This document shows, one piece after another, positions 1 to 7,821 of a stretch of DNA of 11,309 nt (its first letter is position 1; every line of letters begins with the position of its first letter). A program made the translations under genes and the position numbers. The notes beneath the pieces were generated by a model. It did not search any database. It saw only the letters and a list, made by a program, of their open reading frames with translations, and was not told where the DNA came from. The stretch comes from JAYWIG01 sp043789035 (GTDB taxonomy: Bacteria > Pseudomonadota > Gammaproteobacteria > Burkholderiales > Burkholderiaceae_E). The stretch lies in NCBI GenBank assembly GCA_043789035.1, contig JAYWIG010000190.1, positions 1-11,309 on the forward strand, in the 5' to 3' direction.

Positions 1-62
1 ATGGCAAATAAAGTAACGCCTTAGGTTTTCGCAGTTCCATCTAACGACTATTTGAGACAAAA

Positions 63-2312
63 ATGACACGAAAAATTCCTACGGAGCTCGCCTTCAATAA
101 ACCCACCCTCATAGTCGCTGCAATCATGTCAACGCTACTAGCGGCATGCGGCGGAGGTTCAGGTACTGATACGACGACTCCTGCCAGTAGCAGTGCGACT
201 ACGCCAGCAGTCGCAGAAACACCTACTCTTGCGCCGGTTATCGCTGCATCACCTGCCCCTATCGTGACTACACTCTCTGGCATAGCGGCGACCGGCGCAC
301 CCATGTCAGATGCAGCAGTTGAAATTACCGATGCCAACGGTACAAAAGCCACGAAAACCGCTGGCGCAGATGGTAGCTATACGTTTGACGTTACACGCAT
401 GACAGCGCCTTTTGTAATTAGTGCAAAGGCACAGGTTGGCGACACTTTGCTTTCGTTGATCTCAACCGTGTTTGCAAAACCTGCAGATGGAACAACAGGT
501 ACTGCCAACGTTACGCCACTAACCAACGCGATTGCTGCGCTTATTGCACCCAACGGAAATCCGGAATCACTTCTCGATGCATCCACTCTTACGGCCAACG
601 CAACATCGGCCAAAGTAAGTGCCGCCACCTCGAAAATTAATGCTGCAATTAGGAATATTCTGATTGACGCAGGCTTAGATCCCGCGAAGTTTGATCCAAC
701 CTCAACGAGTTTTTCTGCCAATCGTCAGGGCGCAGATAAAGTGTTGGAGTTAGCCAAAGTCGAAATAACTAGTACGGGTATTTACATTTCAAACCCATCC
801 GTAGTTGACGATGGAAACGGCTCCGCTTCAGTGCTAGTTACAAATACCAGCACGCCCGCGGCTTTACCAGCGCCTCCCGCGGGCACTGTACTTAATGATC
901 TAGATCATTTCACCACACTCTGGAATGCATGCCTAAAAGACGCGCCGGCAATCCGCGTTCCAAGCTCCAATTCTGCGGGTGTACCGACATCACTAAGTAC
1001 TGCTTGCGCAGCAGTTCCCTTGACTAGCAACTATAAATCCGGTGGTTTCTCAGCAATGGAGAGGTATCAGGGCATTTTGAAAAGCGCTGATCTAACCGGT
1101 GCTATCTTTTCGTTACCAGAGAAGATTTTTACCTACCCTGACGGCAATGTGTTTTATAAACTAGCTTATAAAACCCCTAACGGCCAAGGCGGTATCGTTA
1201 CTGATACTGCTAAGAAAACCTCTCCGGTGGGCAAATCGTATGTCTGGGAAGTCGTAGGCAACCAGCGCGACTATGACTCGTCAGTTGAGCCAAGAGTCGA
1301 TAACGTCATTCAGCTCAATCCTGCGATTGGGTCCGAGTCGGCCAAGAGCCAATACCGAGTTGCGCTAAGACTATTTTTTAACCCTGCAGCTACCGGTGGA
1401 AAAAACGTTCAGGCGATTCGCGTTAAAGGGCCGGGCCTGCCCACAAGCGGCATATCTATGCATCGCTCTAACCTCTGCGGCACCAATGATTACATGACAA
1501 TTACTAGCAAAACAGGCGCGCTAGTAAATTCTAATAACGCTAGTATTCTGTGGAACTCAGGTACCAGTAATAACTTTCGCTTAGCAGCAGAGCTTAAGTC
1601 AGGCAATTTTGATTGGATCAAAGTAAGCGGCTCCAGCGCTTGGCGTGATACCGCAATGACAGATGCTGATTTGTCAGCCATTCCACCGTTTGCCGAATAC
1701 ACCTTTGAGTTATGGACTTTTGGTTCCACCAATGGCGTTTTCACTTATCGAAACAATATTACCAACACAACGCCCCCAGACGTTACCTACAAGCATCGGC
1801 TAATTTCAAAGTTAGTGCCGCCGTCGACGATTAAAACTTATTCGTGGAATGTATTAAATTCAACAGGTTTTCTTAACCCACAAGATGCTTTGGCGGCATC
1901 TGCAAATAGTGTCGCGGTAGGATGGACTCAGACCGCGGAGCCGGTTGATTCAGTTAGCGCATTTGGACAAAAGGCAGTTTCAACAAGCGCAACCACTGCA
2001 GCCAATTACAGCAATCTTCGAGTTGCCGCAGATATTGGTGTCTCGTTAAACGCTCGTTCGGCGACCGTTTCACCCGTTAGCGACCCCGCAGGCACTGCGA
2101 GCGTGGCAAGTATTGTGGGCGCTACTCCAAGTATCCCAAATTGTGCTGTAGCAGCTTTCCCCGTTTTAGACGCAGTTGCAGGTACGAGCGTGTTAGGGGC
2201 TGACTCTGTACTTCGAGCCAATGCGACATATCGAGATATCACCTTGCGTAGCCGCACCCCATCATTGCTTCGCAAGTATTCAACAACTATATGGAGTAAC
2301 TTCGTCGACTAA
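63..2312 (+). CDS. Large secreted lipoprotein with carboxypeptidase-regulatory-like N-terminal domain
   Basis: Predicted lipoprotein of 749 residues. The N-terminus has a short basic region (R3, K4, K13), a hydrophobic stretch and a lipobox LLAAC with the lipidated cysteine at residue 29, followed by GGGSG and a Ser/Thr/Ala/Pro-rich linker to about residue 68. Residues about 70-160 (GIAATGAPMSDAAVEI, then DGSYTF) look like a small beta-sandwich of the carboxypeptidase regulatory/transthyretin-like type. The remaining roughly 580 residues are polar with several cysteines and match no enzyme family I recognise; no catalytic motif is visible. It ends in LRSRTPSLLRKYSTTIWSNFVD, which looks like a natural C-terminus rather than a truncation. 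ATG 63 is preferred because it gives a complete signal peptide; the inner ATG at 126 would leave almost no hydrophobic segment. The Shine-Dalgarno sequence is weak. Secretion and lipidation are well supported; the role is unknown. Confidence 0.85.
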   Translation: MTRKIPTELAFNKPTLIVAAIMSTLLAACGGGSGTDTTTPASSSATTPAVAETPTLAPVIAASPAPIVTTLSGIAATGAPMSDAAVEITDANGTKATKTAGADGSYTFDVTRMTAPFVISAKAQVGDTLLSLISTVFAKPADGTTGTANVTPLTNAIAALIAPNGNPESLLDASTLTANATSAKVSAATSKINAAIRNILIDAGLDPAKFDPTSTSFSANRQGADKVLELAKVEITSTGIYISNPSVVDDGNGSASVLVTNTSTPAALPAPPAGTVLNDLDHFTTLWNACLKDAPAIRVPSSNSAGVPTSLSTACAAVPLTSNYKSGGFSAMERYQGILKSADLTGAIFSLPEKIFTYPDGNVFYKLAYKTPNGQGGIVTDTAKKTSPVGKSYVWEVVGNQRDYDSSVEPRVDNVIQLNPAIGSESAKSQYRVALRLFFNPAATGGKNVQAIRVKGPGLPTSGISMHRSNLCGTNDYMTITSKTGALVNSNNASILWNSGTSNNFRLAAELKSGNFDWIKVSGSSAWRDTAMTDADLSAIPPFAEYTFELWTFGSTNGVFTYRNNITNTTPPDVTYKHRLISKLVPPSTIKTYSWNVLNSTGFLNPQDALAASANSVAVGWTQTAEPVDSVSAFGQKAVSTSATTAANYSNLRVAADIGVSLNARSATVSPVSDPAGTASVASIVGATPSIPNCAVAAFPVLDAVAGTSVLGADSVLRANATYRDITLRSRTPSLLRKYSTTIWSNFVD

Positions 2313-2476
2313 CATCAGTATTACCCTCTACCCTAAGGTACTGTACTTGAAGCGCGATTAACAAGAACAGCCTCAACGCCTAGCATGCGCCAGAGGTTGA
2401 GTGCTTTGACAAAGGCAAGGCTCGTAACTTCTATGAGTTTTGGGTAAAAAAACCTTCACCGTGATTTGTCACGCGA

Positions 2477-2505
2477 TTGCAACCTAGAGGTCATACTCTT
2501 AAAGT
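2477..2505 (+). promoter_or_regulatory. Weak candidate sigma70 promoter for the aspartic protease operon
   Basis: TTGCAA (2477-2482), a 17-bp spacer and TAAAGT (2500-2505) match four of six consensus bases in each box. Transcription would start near 2512, about 20 bases before the proposed TTG start codon. The rest of 2313-2533 shows only an imperfect CTCAAC/GTTGAG inverted repeat with a long loop and no convincing gene. Confidence 0.3.
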
Positions 2506-2533
2506 TTATGCATAAAGTCAATTTGCAAACAAC

Positions 2534-3673
2534 TTGGAAAACTTGGCGTTGAAAGAATCGAACGCAATTAAGTGGGCAGCGGTAGTCATCGGCTTTGGCT
2601 TGGCAATCTCTTTTGGGATTTGGTTGGCGAGCACTCCGAGAACTCGGCCAGTTGACCCCCGCGTAGAGAAGCTGCGCGTCGAGCGAGAGCTGCAATTAGA
2701 GCAGCGAAAATCGTTAGAGTTGCGGCGACTGAAGCAAAAAGAAGTATTCGATGCAGCCGCAGATAAGCTCAAAGGCGGCGGTTGTGATGAGCAAGCCATC
2801 GTTACGGTCGTAGCAACACTGACAAGCGCCGCACAGAACCGCAAGATCTCAGACCTGACAGAGGCTTACTTTGCGGAATGCGGCATTGTAGAGAAGCTGA
2901 TGCGTAACAAGATCAGCGCTGATATGTCAATCAATGAATACCAGCGAGCAGAGCGCACCGCAAAACAAATCGTCGATCGCTTTCCTAATGTTCCCGATCA
3001 CTGGGCATGGCTATCAACTGCTCGCGAAAAGCAGGGTAACCTAGACGGCGCCATCAGTGCTTATCGTCATGCGCTCTCGCTTTTTCCTGAACCAAGCAAA
3101 GTGATTCGCAGCGATTTTTACCGCCTTTCTCGATTGCTAGAGCTACAGGGGCGATATTGTGAAGCGTCAGAACCACTCAAACAATACATAAGCTACGACC
3201 CTCAAAAGCGCATGTCGACTGACGTTACATCGTTGCTAGAAAATCTTGAGAAGAAAGGGGACTGCAAAAATGAGCTAAAGTCACCCTCAACGGTTCGAGT
3301 TATGTCCATTGCGCAAGACGGCGCGATAATCATTACTGCGCTTATCAACGGTAAGCAGGCAAAACTTTTGGTCGACACAGGCGCGTCGTATGTATACTTA
3401 AATCGATCTTTTGCCTTGGGTGCCGGTATTCCGATTAAACCTGGGGACACCATCGTTTCTTTAAATGCAAACGGCAAGGTAATAAGTAATTCTTCCCGTA
3501 TTTCCACTCTTCAAGTTGGAGGGGCGACTGCGAAAGGCGTCACCTGCGCAGTGCAAAGTATTGGCGTTCCGCCTCTTGAGGGAATCGACGGGCTGTTAGG
3601 ACTATCTTTTCTTAGTCGTTTCAAATTTTCAGTTGATGGGCGGCAACTTGTTCTAGAAACCCAGAAGCTTTAA
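2534..3673 (+). CDS. Membrane-anchored TPR protein with C-terminal retropepsin-like aspartic protease
   Basis: Protein of 379 residues with four parts. Residues about 11-33 form one hydrophobic membrane segment. Residues about 44-80 form a charged coiled coil. Residues about 132-225 look like tetratricopeptide helices. Residues about 253-379 form a clan AA aspartic protease domain with the catalytic motif DTGAS (D281) and the flap/psi-loop partner GIDGLLGLSFLSRF (350-363). Such single-lobe proteases act as homodimers; the orientation suggests a periplasmic protease with a protein-binding TPR module. The substrate is unknown. The frame opens at 2516 after a stop and has no ATG near its beginning, so TTG 2534 (or TTG 2543 or 2549) must start it. 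ATG 2508 is in another frame and stops after 14 codons. The next gene starts 15 bases after this one ends, so the two are probably cotranscribed. Confidence 0.85.
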   Translation: MENLALKESNAIKWAAVVIGFGLAISFGIWLASTPRTRPVDPRVEKLRVERELQLEQRKSLELRRLKQKEVFDAAADKLKGGGCDEQAIVTVVATLTSAAQNRKISDLTEAYFAECGIVEKLMRNKISADMSINEYQRAERTAKQIVDRFPNVPDHWAWLSTAREKQGNLDGAISAYRHALSLFPEPSKVIRSDFYRLSRLLELQGRYCEASEPLKQYISYDPQKRMSTDVTSLLENLEKKGDCKNELKSPSTVRVMSIAQDGAIIITALINGKQAKLLVDTGASYVYLNRSFALGAGIPIKPGDTIVSLNANGKVISNSSRISTLQVGGATAKGVTCAVQSIGVPPLEGIDGLLGLSFLSRFKFSVDGRQLVLETQKL

Positions 3674-3688
3674 TACATTTATATAAAC

Positions 3689-4585
3689 ATGAATTTTATA
3701 TCTCGATTTTTTGGACAACGTTTAGGCGACGGCGAGGTCATGCAAACTCTAGTAGCCAATCCAGAAATTAAATCGCCACTCAGCCTAGTGGTACTTTTTC
3801 CTGAAAGGTGCCCGACTGACCAGGTCGGTTTAACTAAATCTCTCGTTGACTTTCATCCTTCAATGAACGAAGCGCGATTCGAGCTTGACAGTAGTCATGA
3901 AGATAAATCAACCTTACTTGGGATGCTGGGCTGGGCGAACCATGTTGTACGCTGCGTTGGATTTAATCATTGGATGCCCCCCGCTATCGTCGAGCGATGC
4001 GTTTTGAGTTCAAGTTGGGATTCAACTATTAAGCAGGCAGCGCTGCTACACAAGGCACATGCCATTCTTTTCTATGCAGGTTATAACGAGTCGCCGCATG
4101 AGCAGTATGTCGCTTTAGCGACAGCAGCAGCGGTGCTTCATGATCATGGAGGCCTCATGGTGGTGAATGATGCAGCCCACACGGCATGCCCTACTGGGTT
4201 ACTTTGCCAATCAGGGGTAACTAAGGATAAGATCGAGTTCCTCCGCCAATTGCCCATTCCAATGCTGTATTGCGGATTTGTAAAATATGGCGTGGAGGGT
4301 GCACCTAGCGTTTGGATGCGTACTTTCGGGGCCTCCTTATTGGGCATACCAGATTTTATCGTGCATGCCGATGGTAACCACCAAGGTGAGCATTACTTTC
4401 AACTCTTTAGCCTTGTGATGGGCGAGATGCAACTTTCGAAGGTACATATCGCGGCCGGACACACAATGCAAATAGGCGAAGGTGTGTACTTTAAATTTCG
4501 TGCGCCAATGGCAAGCGAGCCATTTGATGCTACCGGGAGTAATTTGTTGGTTGTAGAACCGATCCGTGCCGATCAAATTAACTAG
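3689..4585 (+). CDS. DUF4261-like protein
   Basis: Protein of 298 residues without signal peptide or membrane segment, so probably cytoplasmic. The LVVLFPE strand near the start, the stretch AHAILFYAGYNESPHEQYV, GGLMVVNDAAHTACP, the block YCGFVKYGVEG followed by VWMRTFGA, and late AGHTMQIGEG resemble proteobacterial DUF4261 proteins as I remember them; no database search was possible. The family has no established biochemical function and I see no catalytic motif that would define one. The 15-base gap to the upstream aspartic protease gene and the terminator-like hairpin directly after its stop make it the last gene of a two-gene transcript. The start ATG 3689 has only a poor Shine-Dalgarno sequence, so expression may depend on translation of the gene before it. 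The gene call is firm, the family call moderate. Confidence 0.8.
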   Translation: MNFISRFFGQRLGDGEVMQTLVANPEIKSPLSLVVLFPERCPTDQVGLTKSLVDFHPSMNEARFELDSSHEDKSTLLGMLGWANHVVRCVGFNHWMPPAIVERCVLSSSWDSTIKQAALLHKAHAILFYAGYNESPHEQYVALATAAAVLHDHGGLMVVNDAAHTACPTGLLCQSGVTKDKIEFLRQLPIPMLYCGFVKYGVEGAPSVWMRTFGASLLGIPDFIVHADGNHQGEHYFQLFSLVMGEMQLSKVHIAAGHTMQIGEGVYFKFRAPMASEPFDATGSNLLVVEPIRADQIN

Positions 4586-4612
4586 ACGCGTTACTTCATA
4601 AGACTAACGCGT
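4586..4612. terminator. Convergent hairpin between two genes
   Basis: The arms ACGCGTTA (4586-4593) and TAACGCGT (4605-4612) are perfect inverted repeats, with a smaller CTT/AAG pairing inside the loop. The hairpin begins right after the stop codon at 4585 and lies 14 bases from the stop of the opposing gene at 4626. The position fits a bidirectional terminator, but neither side has a clean run of T, so intrinsic termination may be inefficient. Confidence 0.5.
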
Positions 4613-4625
4613 ATTTCAGTTTCGG

Positions 4626-5336
4626 CTATTTCTTTATACGCCGAGTGCCAACACATTTTTGTGCAAACTCACCTGCTTGCTGCCTAGCATCGTTTGAGAG
4701 CTTATTGAATATTGCAACCTTCTCAGAGTACTCCATGGCGCGCAGATTCAAGGCCTTTGCGCTGGCATTGTATTGATCTAAGTTTCGACTTAAAACATCT
4801 TCATCGGACCTCAGTGAATCTTGATCTGATCTCAGCTTCAACAAGTCTCTATTGTACGCATTTACCATTGAGTTAAATTCATTAACGTCTGCTTGCGTGC
4901 GCAGCGTGGCCCTTTTTTTATCGGCAATTAACTCAGATCGTTTCATTAACGCTAGGTTGTCAGCATTCAGCTTTTCAACTCGTTCGCTGAAATTTTTCTT
5001 TGCGGCTTCAACTGCAGAAAAGCCCGTGCTGAGTGTTGCTGATTGTGCTTCAAGCTTCGAGCGTTCTTCATCAAGGGAGACCTCTTTTTTTCGAATTTCA
5101 GTAAATTGGGAGCCCATTTCAGTATTCTGGAATTGACAATTCGCGAGGCCCTCAATTGAGATCTCAGGGGCTTCCACATCGTTAGGTAATTTCCATCGAC
5201 TCGTTATCGACGGCAATCGAATTTCAGGCCGCACTGCTGACGAGTCGACCTGCGCCGATTGAGAAATCGCGTGAGGGCTATGACTTAGAACAAGGCATAT
5301 ATAAACAAGTTTGGTAAACGATTTAGGCATGTTCAT
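4626..5336 (-). CDS. Secreted coiled-coil protein, unknown function
   Basis: Protein of 236 residues. Residues 1-25 look like a signal peptide (K5, K9, hydrophobic LVYICLVL, likely cleavage near AIS-Q26). Residues about 78-225 are rich in Glu, Lys, Leu, Ala, Asn and Gln with few Gly or Pro, as expected for long periplasmic coiled-coil helices. The mature protein has only two cysteines, C67 just before the helical part and C228 just after it, so a disulfide clamping a helical hairpin is possible (inference). No catalytic domain is visible and I do not recognise a named family. The first ATG is followed two codons later by a second, and either could start the gene without changing the signal peptide much. 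It is divergent from the SEL1 gene across a 158-bp region, so the pair could be co-regulated. Confidence 0.8.
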   Translation of the reverse strand: MNMPKSFTKLVYICLVLSHSPHAISQSAQVDSSAVRPEIRLPSITSRWKLPNDVEAPEISIEGLANCQFQNTEMGSQFTEIRKKEVSLDEERSKLEAQSATLSTGFSAVEAAKKNFSERVEKLNADNLALMKRSELIADKKRATLRTQADVNEFNSMVNAYNRDLLKLRSDQDSLRSDEDVLSRNLDQYNASAKALNLRAMEYSEKVAIFNKLSNDARQQAGEFAQKCVGTRRIKK

Positions 5337-5390
5337 CGTTGCTGTGATCGGCTGAAACTAACTGTTAATAACAAAAGGCGGACACCTTAG

Positions 5391-5413
5391 ATAATGAGCT
5401 TTTGAGCCATTAT
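5391..5413. promoter_or_regulatory. Palindromic operator candidate in divergent region
   Basis: The arms ATAATG (5391-5396) and CATTAT (5408-5413) are perfect complements, and GCT/AGC continue the stem inside after one bulged A, leaving a TTTG loop. The element ends on the first base of the putative -35 box of the SEL1 gene and lies 55 bases from the divergent coiled-coil gene. It is placed to control both genes, though it could also be a short RNA hairpin. Confidence 0.35.
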
Positions 5414-5441
5414 TGACATAAGAATTAGATGAGCATTTAAA
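5413..5441 (+). promoter_or_regulatory. Sigma70 promoter candidate for the SEL1 gene
   Basis: A perfect -35 box TTGACA (5413-5418) is followed by a 17-bp AT-rich spacer and TTTAAA (5436-5441) as -10. Transcription would begin near 5448 and give a leader of about 47 bases before the ATG at 5495. Confidence 0.5.
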
Positions 5442-5494
5442 ATTGATCTAAGTCTTGTATGATCATTTTTAGTTCAAGCTAATGGGAGCAGTAA

Positions 5495-6553
5495 ATGCGT
5501 CGAAATTCTTTACTTGTCCGTATCTTATTGCAAATTGTTTTTCTACAGATTGCCTGCCTCGCCTACGCACAGGATAAATTAACGCCATTTCAGATTCAGC
5601 AGGCGCTCGCTGAAAAGGGTGACGCGGCGGCGCAGCTCAGATTAGGTGAGATGTACTTTACCGGTCAGGGTGTAACCAAAGACAATTTCCTAGCAGCGAT
5701 TTGGTTTCGCAAAGCAACTGAGCAGAATATTCCACTTGCACAGTACAACCTAGGCTTGATGTATTCGAACGGGTGGGGCGTACCGAAAGATGAGGAGCAA
5801 GGCGCGAATTGGATTCGCAAAGCCGCAGAACAGGGAGACGCTATAGCGCAGACGAGTTTAGCTTCGAGATACGCAATCGGCAGGGGCGTTCCGAAAGATG
5901 ATCAGCAAGCCCTAGTTTGGTACCGGAAGGCAGCGGAAAAACAGTATGCTCCTGCCCAGTTTCAATTGGGGCTGGCGTATACATTTGGAAGAACTGTACC
6001 CAAAGATTCTCATCAAGGCTTCGCTTGGTTTAGCAAAGCTGCTAATCAAGGGCATCCGGAGGGCCAACATTTATTGGGGCACATATATTTCGAAGGAAGC
6101 GGCGTTGATAAAAATCTTCAACAATCGATTAGTTGGTTTCGCAAGGCTGCCGATCAGGGTAACGCCGCAGCATTGAATAATTTAGGAGTTTTATTTTTTG
6201 GCGGTAAAGGTGTTAGTGCAGATCCGCAGATGGCGCTCAGTTTGTTTCGCAAAAGCGCTGAGCAAGGAAATTCACATGGCCAAATGAACCTTGGGACCCT
6301 GTATATGGAAGGCTGGATCGTCTCAAAAGACGTTCAGCAAGCTTTCAATTTGTTTCTAAAGGCAGCCGAGCAGGGTAATGCTGAGGGACAATATGCCGTG
6401 GCAGATATGTACAAAAATGGCTTAGGAGTGGCAAAGAATGAAAGTCTGGCACGTAGTTGGTTGAATAAAGCAACTACGCACGGGATGATGAGGAAGGTAT
6501 TCGTGTTAGACCAGATTGAATTATTTGGTTTAAGTAGCGAAGCGAGCGAGTAG
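5495..6553 (+). CDS. Exported SEL1-repeat protein
   Basis: Protein of 352 residues with a signal peptide (RRN, a hydrophobic core, cleavage expected at AYA-Q26) and eight consecutive 36-residue SEL1 repeats from residue 43 to 330. Each repeat has the usual pattern: A-Q--LG-MY--G-GV-KD, then A--W--KAAEQG. SEL1 repeats form alpha-alpha solenoids that scaffold protein complexes; in bacteria such proteins often act in envelope assembly, signalling or host contact. No enzymatic domain is attached, and the last 22 residues are a short non-repeat cap. C21 lies in the signal region, but LQIAC is not a proper lipobox. The start is well defined: GGGAG (5484-5488) sits six bases before ATG 5495. Repeats 6 and 7 are the most divergent (GVSADPQMA; GWIVSKD). 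Binding partner unknown; the divergent coiled-coil gene is a possible functional neighbour. Confidence 0.9.
   Translation: MRRNSLLVRILLQIVFLQIACLAYAQDKLTPFQIQQALAEKGDAAAQLRLGEMYFTGQGVTKDNFLAAIWFRKATEQNIPLAQYNLGLMYSNGWGVPKDEEQGANWIRKAAEQGDAIAQTSLASRYAIGRGVPKDDQQALVWYRKAAEKQYAPAQFQLGLAYTFGRTVPKDSHQGFAWFSKAANQGHPEGQHLLGHIYFEGSGVDKNLQQSISWFRKAADQGNAAALNNLGVLFFGGKGVSADPQMALSLFRKSAEQGNSHGQMNLGTLYMEGWIVSKDVQQAFNLFLKAAEQGNAEGQYAVADMYKNGLGVAKNESLARSWLNKATTHGMMRKVFVLDQIELFGLSSEASE
5621..6484 (+). repeat. Eight SEL1 coding repeats of 108 bp
   Basis: Eight contiguous 36-codon units of a SEL1 solenoid. All are full length with no indels; the DNA is much more diverged than the protein pattern, which indicates an old rather than a recently expanded array. 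Confidence 0.85.
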
Positions 6554-6681
6554 GTGTCTAGAGCGCTGACACGGTAGACTTGTAAAGCGTTTGTGGTTCG
6601 TCGCAGCGATACCGGACTTTTTATAGAACCGATCGATACGGCAATGGAGGACAAGTTACTAAAATAGAGTCAAGCGTTTCT

Positions 6682-6999
6682 TTACTCGGCATAGTATTTT
6701 CTTTCTCGATACAGACTGTAAAAAAATGGCACTAAGAGGAACGCGACGATAACAACCGCAGGCCATAACATTAATAATCGCTCTCGCCTAAGTCTGTCTT
6801 TTCCGTCCCCTAGCCCGCCGATTGTTATTTGCTTGGCAGTGCATTCAAGCACAAAGATGCGAAACCGATTGGGTGGAAAAGCCCAACGCATAGGTACACC
6901 TCGCGCTTCGACATTACAACCAATTATTTTCGATCTCTTAGAGTCGTCTTGAAAGTAGTACCGGAGTGCACTAACCACTTTCGAGGCCGCCTCTTCCAT
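6682..6999 (-). CDS. Small membrane protein, C-terminal anchor, unknown
   Basis: Reading frame of 105 residues. Residues about 74-96 (LLMLWPAVVIVAFLLVPFFYSLY) form a convincing membrane helix flanked by RLRRER before and RERKYYAE after. The first 70 residues are mixed polar and aromatic with three cysteines and resemble a small soluble domain. I do not recognise a family. ATG 6999 has AGG five bases upstream and a TATAAAT box shortly before it. The stretch upstream on the same strand carries a different frame, from 7109, that would encode a hydrophobic N-terminal segment interrupted by a TGA, so this may be the tail of a longer, damaged gene. It lies 136 bases downstream of vapC on the same strand, so partial cotranscription is possible. 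Real protein is likely; intactness is uncertain. Confidence 0.55.
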   Translation of the reverse strand: MEEAASKVVSALRYYFQDDSKRSKIIGCNVEARGVPMRWAFPPNRFRIFVLECTAKQITIGGLGDGKDRLRRERLLMLWPAVVIVAFLLVPFFYSLYRERKYYAE

Positions 7000-7135
7000 G
7001 CCCGCCTATTTATAGATTTAATAAAGCATTTGTTTCTTTGGAGCAAACCATCGAATACAAACAGCAGGCAAGCGAAAATCAAATACCTTAAAAGTTTTCA
7101 TGTTTGCATGACGGAATAATTACGGATCGACGCCC

Positions 7136-7546
7136 TTAAGTAGCGACTGCCGACACCCAGTCCACCGTCTGTGTACTCAAGCCCAGTTTTTTTCCTAACT
7201 TGATAAACCCTTTATCAAAGGTTAGCAGTTGGCTGGCTGAGCCGCGAAGTGCGAGATGCAAAGCATCGGCAAAGTCCATTCCATCCCCATACCAAACCAA
7301 TGCCTGCTTTAGCTCAGCAATGTGTTCAGGTGTAAAATTAGGTAGATTAAGCAACAAATTTAAGCCGTGCTGAACCTCCTTCACTGTGTAATCGTGAGCC
7401 TCTAGTACCCACACCAATTCCTGCATCACAGTTATCGAACTAGAGAATTGTTGCGCCTGTGCAAGCAATTTCTTAGCCGCTGCAAATTGCGCCTTATCAT
7501 CGGCTAAGAGCAAGCGCACAAGTACATTGGTATCTAAAACTTTCAT
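7136..7546 (-). CDS. vapC: VapC-type PIN-domain toxin ribonuclease
   Basis: PIN-domain protein of 136 residues, the usual length for VapC. The acidic active-site residues expected to bind magnesium are present: D5 in VLDTNVLVRL, E43 in VMQELVWVL, D94 (with D91) in GMDFADALH, and D111 in LLTFDKGF. VapC toxins are endoribonucleases that cut tRNA or rRNA and are neutralised by binding of their cognate antitoxin. Here the start codon overlaps the antitoxin stop codon as ATGA, so translation is coupled. The pair is probably autoregulated through the tandem repeats upstream of vapB. A second, 91.5% identical vapC 3' end lies at the right edge of the window. The cellular RNA target cannot be read from the sequence. 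Confidence 0.93.
   Translation of the reverse strand: MKVLDTNVLVRLLLADDKAQFAAAKKLLAQAQQFSSSITVMQELVWVLEAHDYTVKEVQHGLNLLLNLPNFTPEHIAELKQALVWYGDGMDFADALHLALRGSASQLLTFDKGFIKLGKKLGLSTQTVDWVSAVAT
7149..7278. repeat. Direct repeat, copy 1 (vapC 3' part)
   Basis: Aligns without gaps to 11180-11309 with 11 mismatches in 130 positions. Homology stops within about five bases of the shared CGACT on the left side of both copies, that is, just at the vapC stop codons. The right limit of the repeat is unknown because copy 2 runs off the window. Confidence 0.85.
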
Positions 7547-7803
7547 GCAGCATGCTTGAGTTTTAAACGTTTCTTGATCTCAGCTTTAATAGCGGAATCC
7601 GTTATTACAGTTTGCGTTGATCGGGCTAAGCAACCCGCAACTTGATCTAGCGAAACAGATTTCTTAGTTACCAAAGGGCGTAGTCGAATTTCACCGTTGA
7701 CATAGCTCATCGCGAATTCATCGCCTACCGATAATTGTGCGGTTTGCCGTATTTCCTTAGGAATCACGATTTGCCCTTTAACGGAAAGTATCGCGATGTT
7801 CAT
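7543..7803 (-). CDS. vapB: AbrB/SpoVT-type antitoxin VapB
   Basis: Antitoxin of 86 residues. The N-terminal half (VKGQIVIPKEIRQTAQLSVGDEF, then a beta strand with GEIRLRPL) is a swapped-hairpin AbrB/MazE-type DNA-binding domain. The C-terminal part (about residues 48-86, ending in EIKKRLKLKHAA) is the likely VapC-binding, flexible segment. I place the start at ATG 7803, giving MNIAILSVKG, because GGAG (7813-7810 on the minus strand) lies six bases before it. The ATG at 7815 overlaps that Shine-Dalgarno sequence and would add four residues without one of its own. The last codons overlap vapC by four bases. The protein should repress its own promoter, alone or with VapC, by binding the repeated sites just upstream. 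Confidence 0.92.
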   Translation of the reverse strand: MNIAILSVKGQIVIPKEIRQTAQLSVGDEFAMSYVNGEIRLRPLVTKKSVSLDQVAGCLARSTQTVITDSAIKAEIKKRLKLKHAA

Positions 7804-7809
7804 TGCAGT

Positions 7810-7813
7810 CTCC
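7810..7813 (-). promoter_or_regulatory. Ribosome binding site of vapB
   Basis: GGAG with a six-base spacer to ATG 7803. It decides the start codon in favour of the inner ATG. Confidence 0.7.
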
Positions 7814-7821
7814 ATAAACTG

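Noticed and set aside
1..24. Short ATG...TAG frame at the left edge
   Set aside because: Only seven codons; it may be the end of a gene outside the window but cannot be supported.
41..721. Minus-strand open frames inside the lipoprotein gene
   Set aside because: They are shadows of a long plus-strand gene with a clear lipoprotein signal and have no start signals.
2508..2552. ATG 2508 as the start of the aspartic protease
   Set aside because: It is in another frame and reaches a TGA after 14 codons; the protease frame has no ATG near its start, only TTG codons.
6554..6572. Terminator after the SEL1 gene
   Set aside because: GTGTC/GACAC is only a 5-bp stem and has no T-run, too weak to call.
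6829..7119. Plus-strand frame opposite the small membrane protein
   Set aside because: No ribosome binding site or recognisable domain; the minus strand gives a membrane helix with flanking charges and a plausible start.
7804..7815. ATG 7815 as the vapB start
   Set aside because: It overlaps the GGAG that is correctly spaced for ATG 7803, and it has no ribosome binding site of its own.
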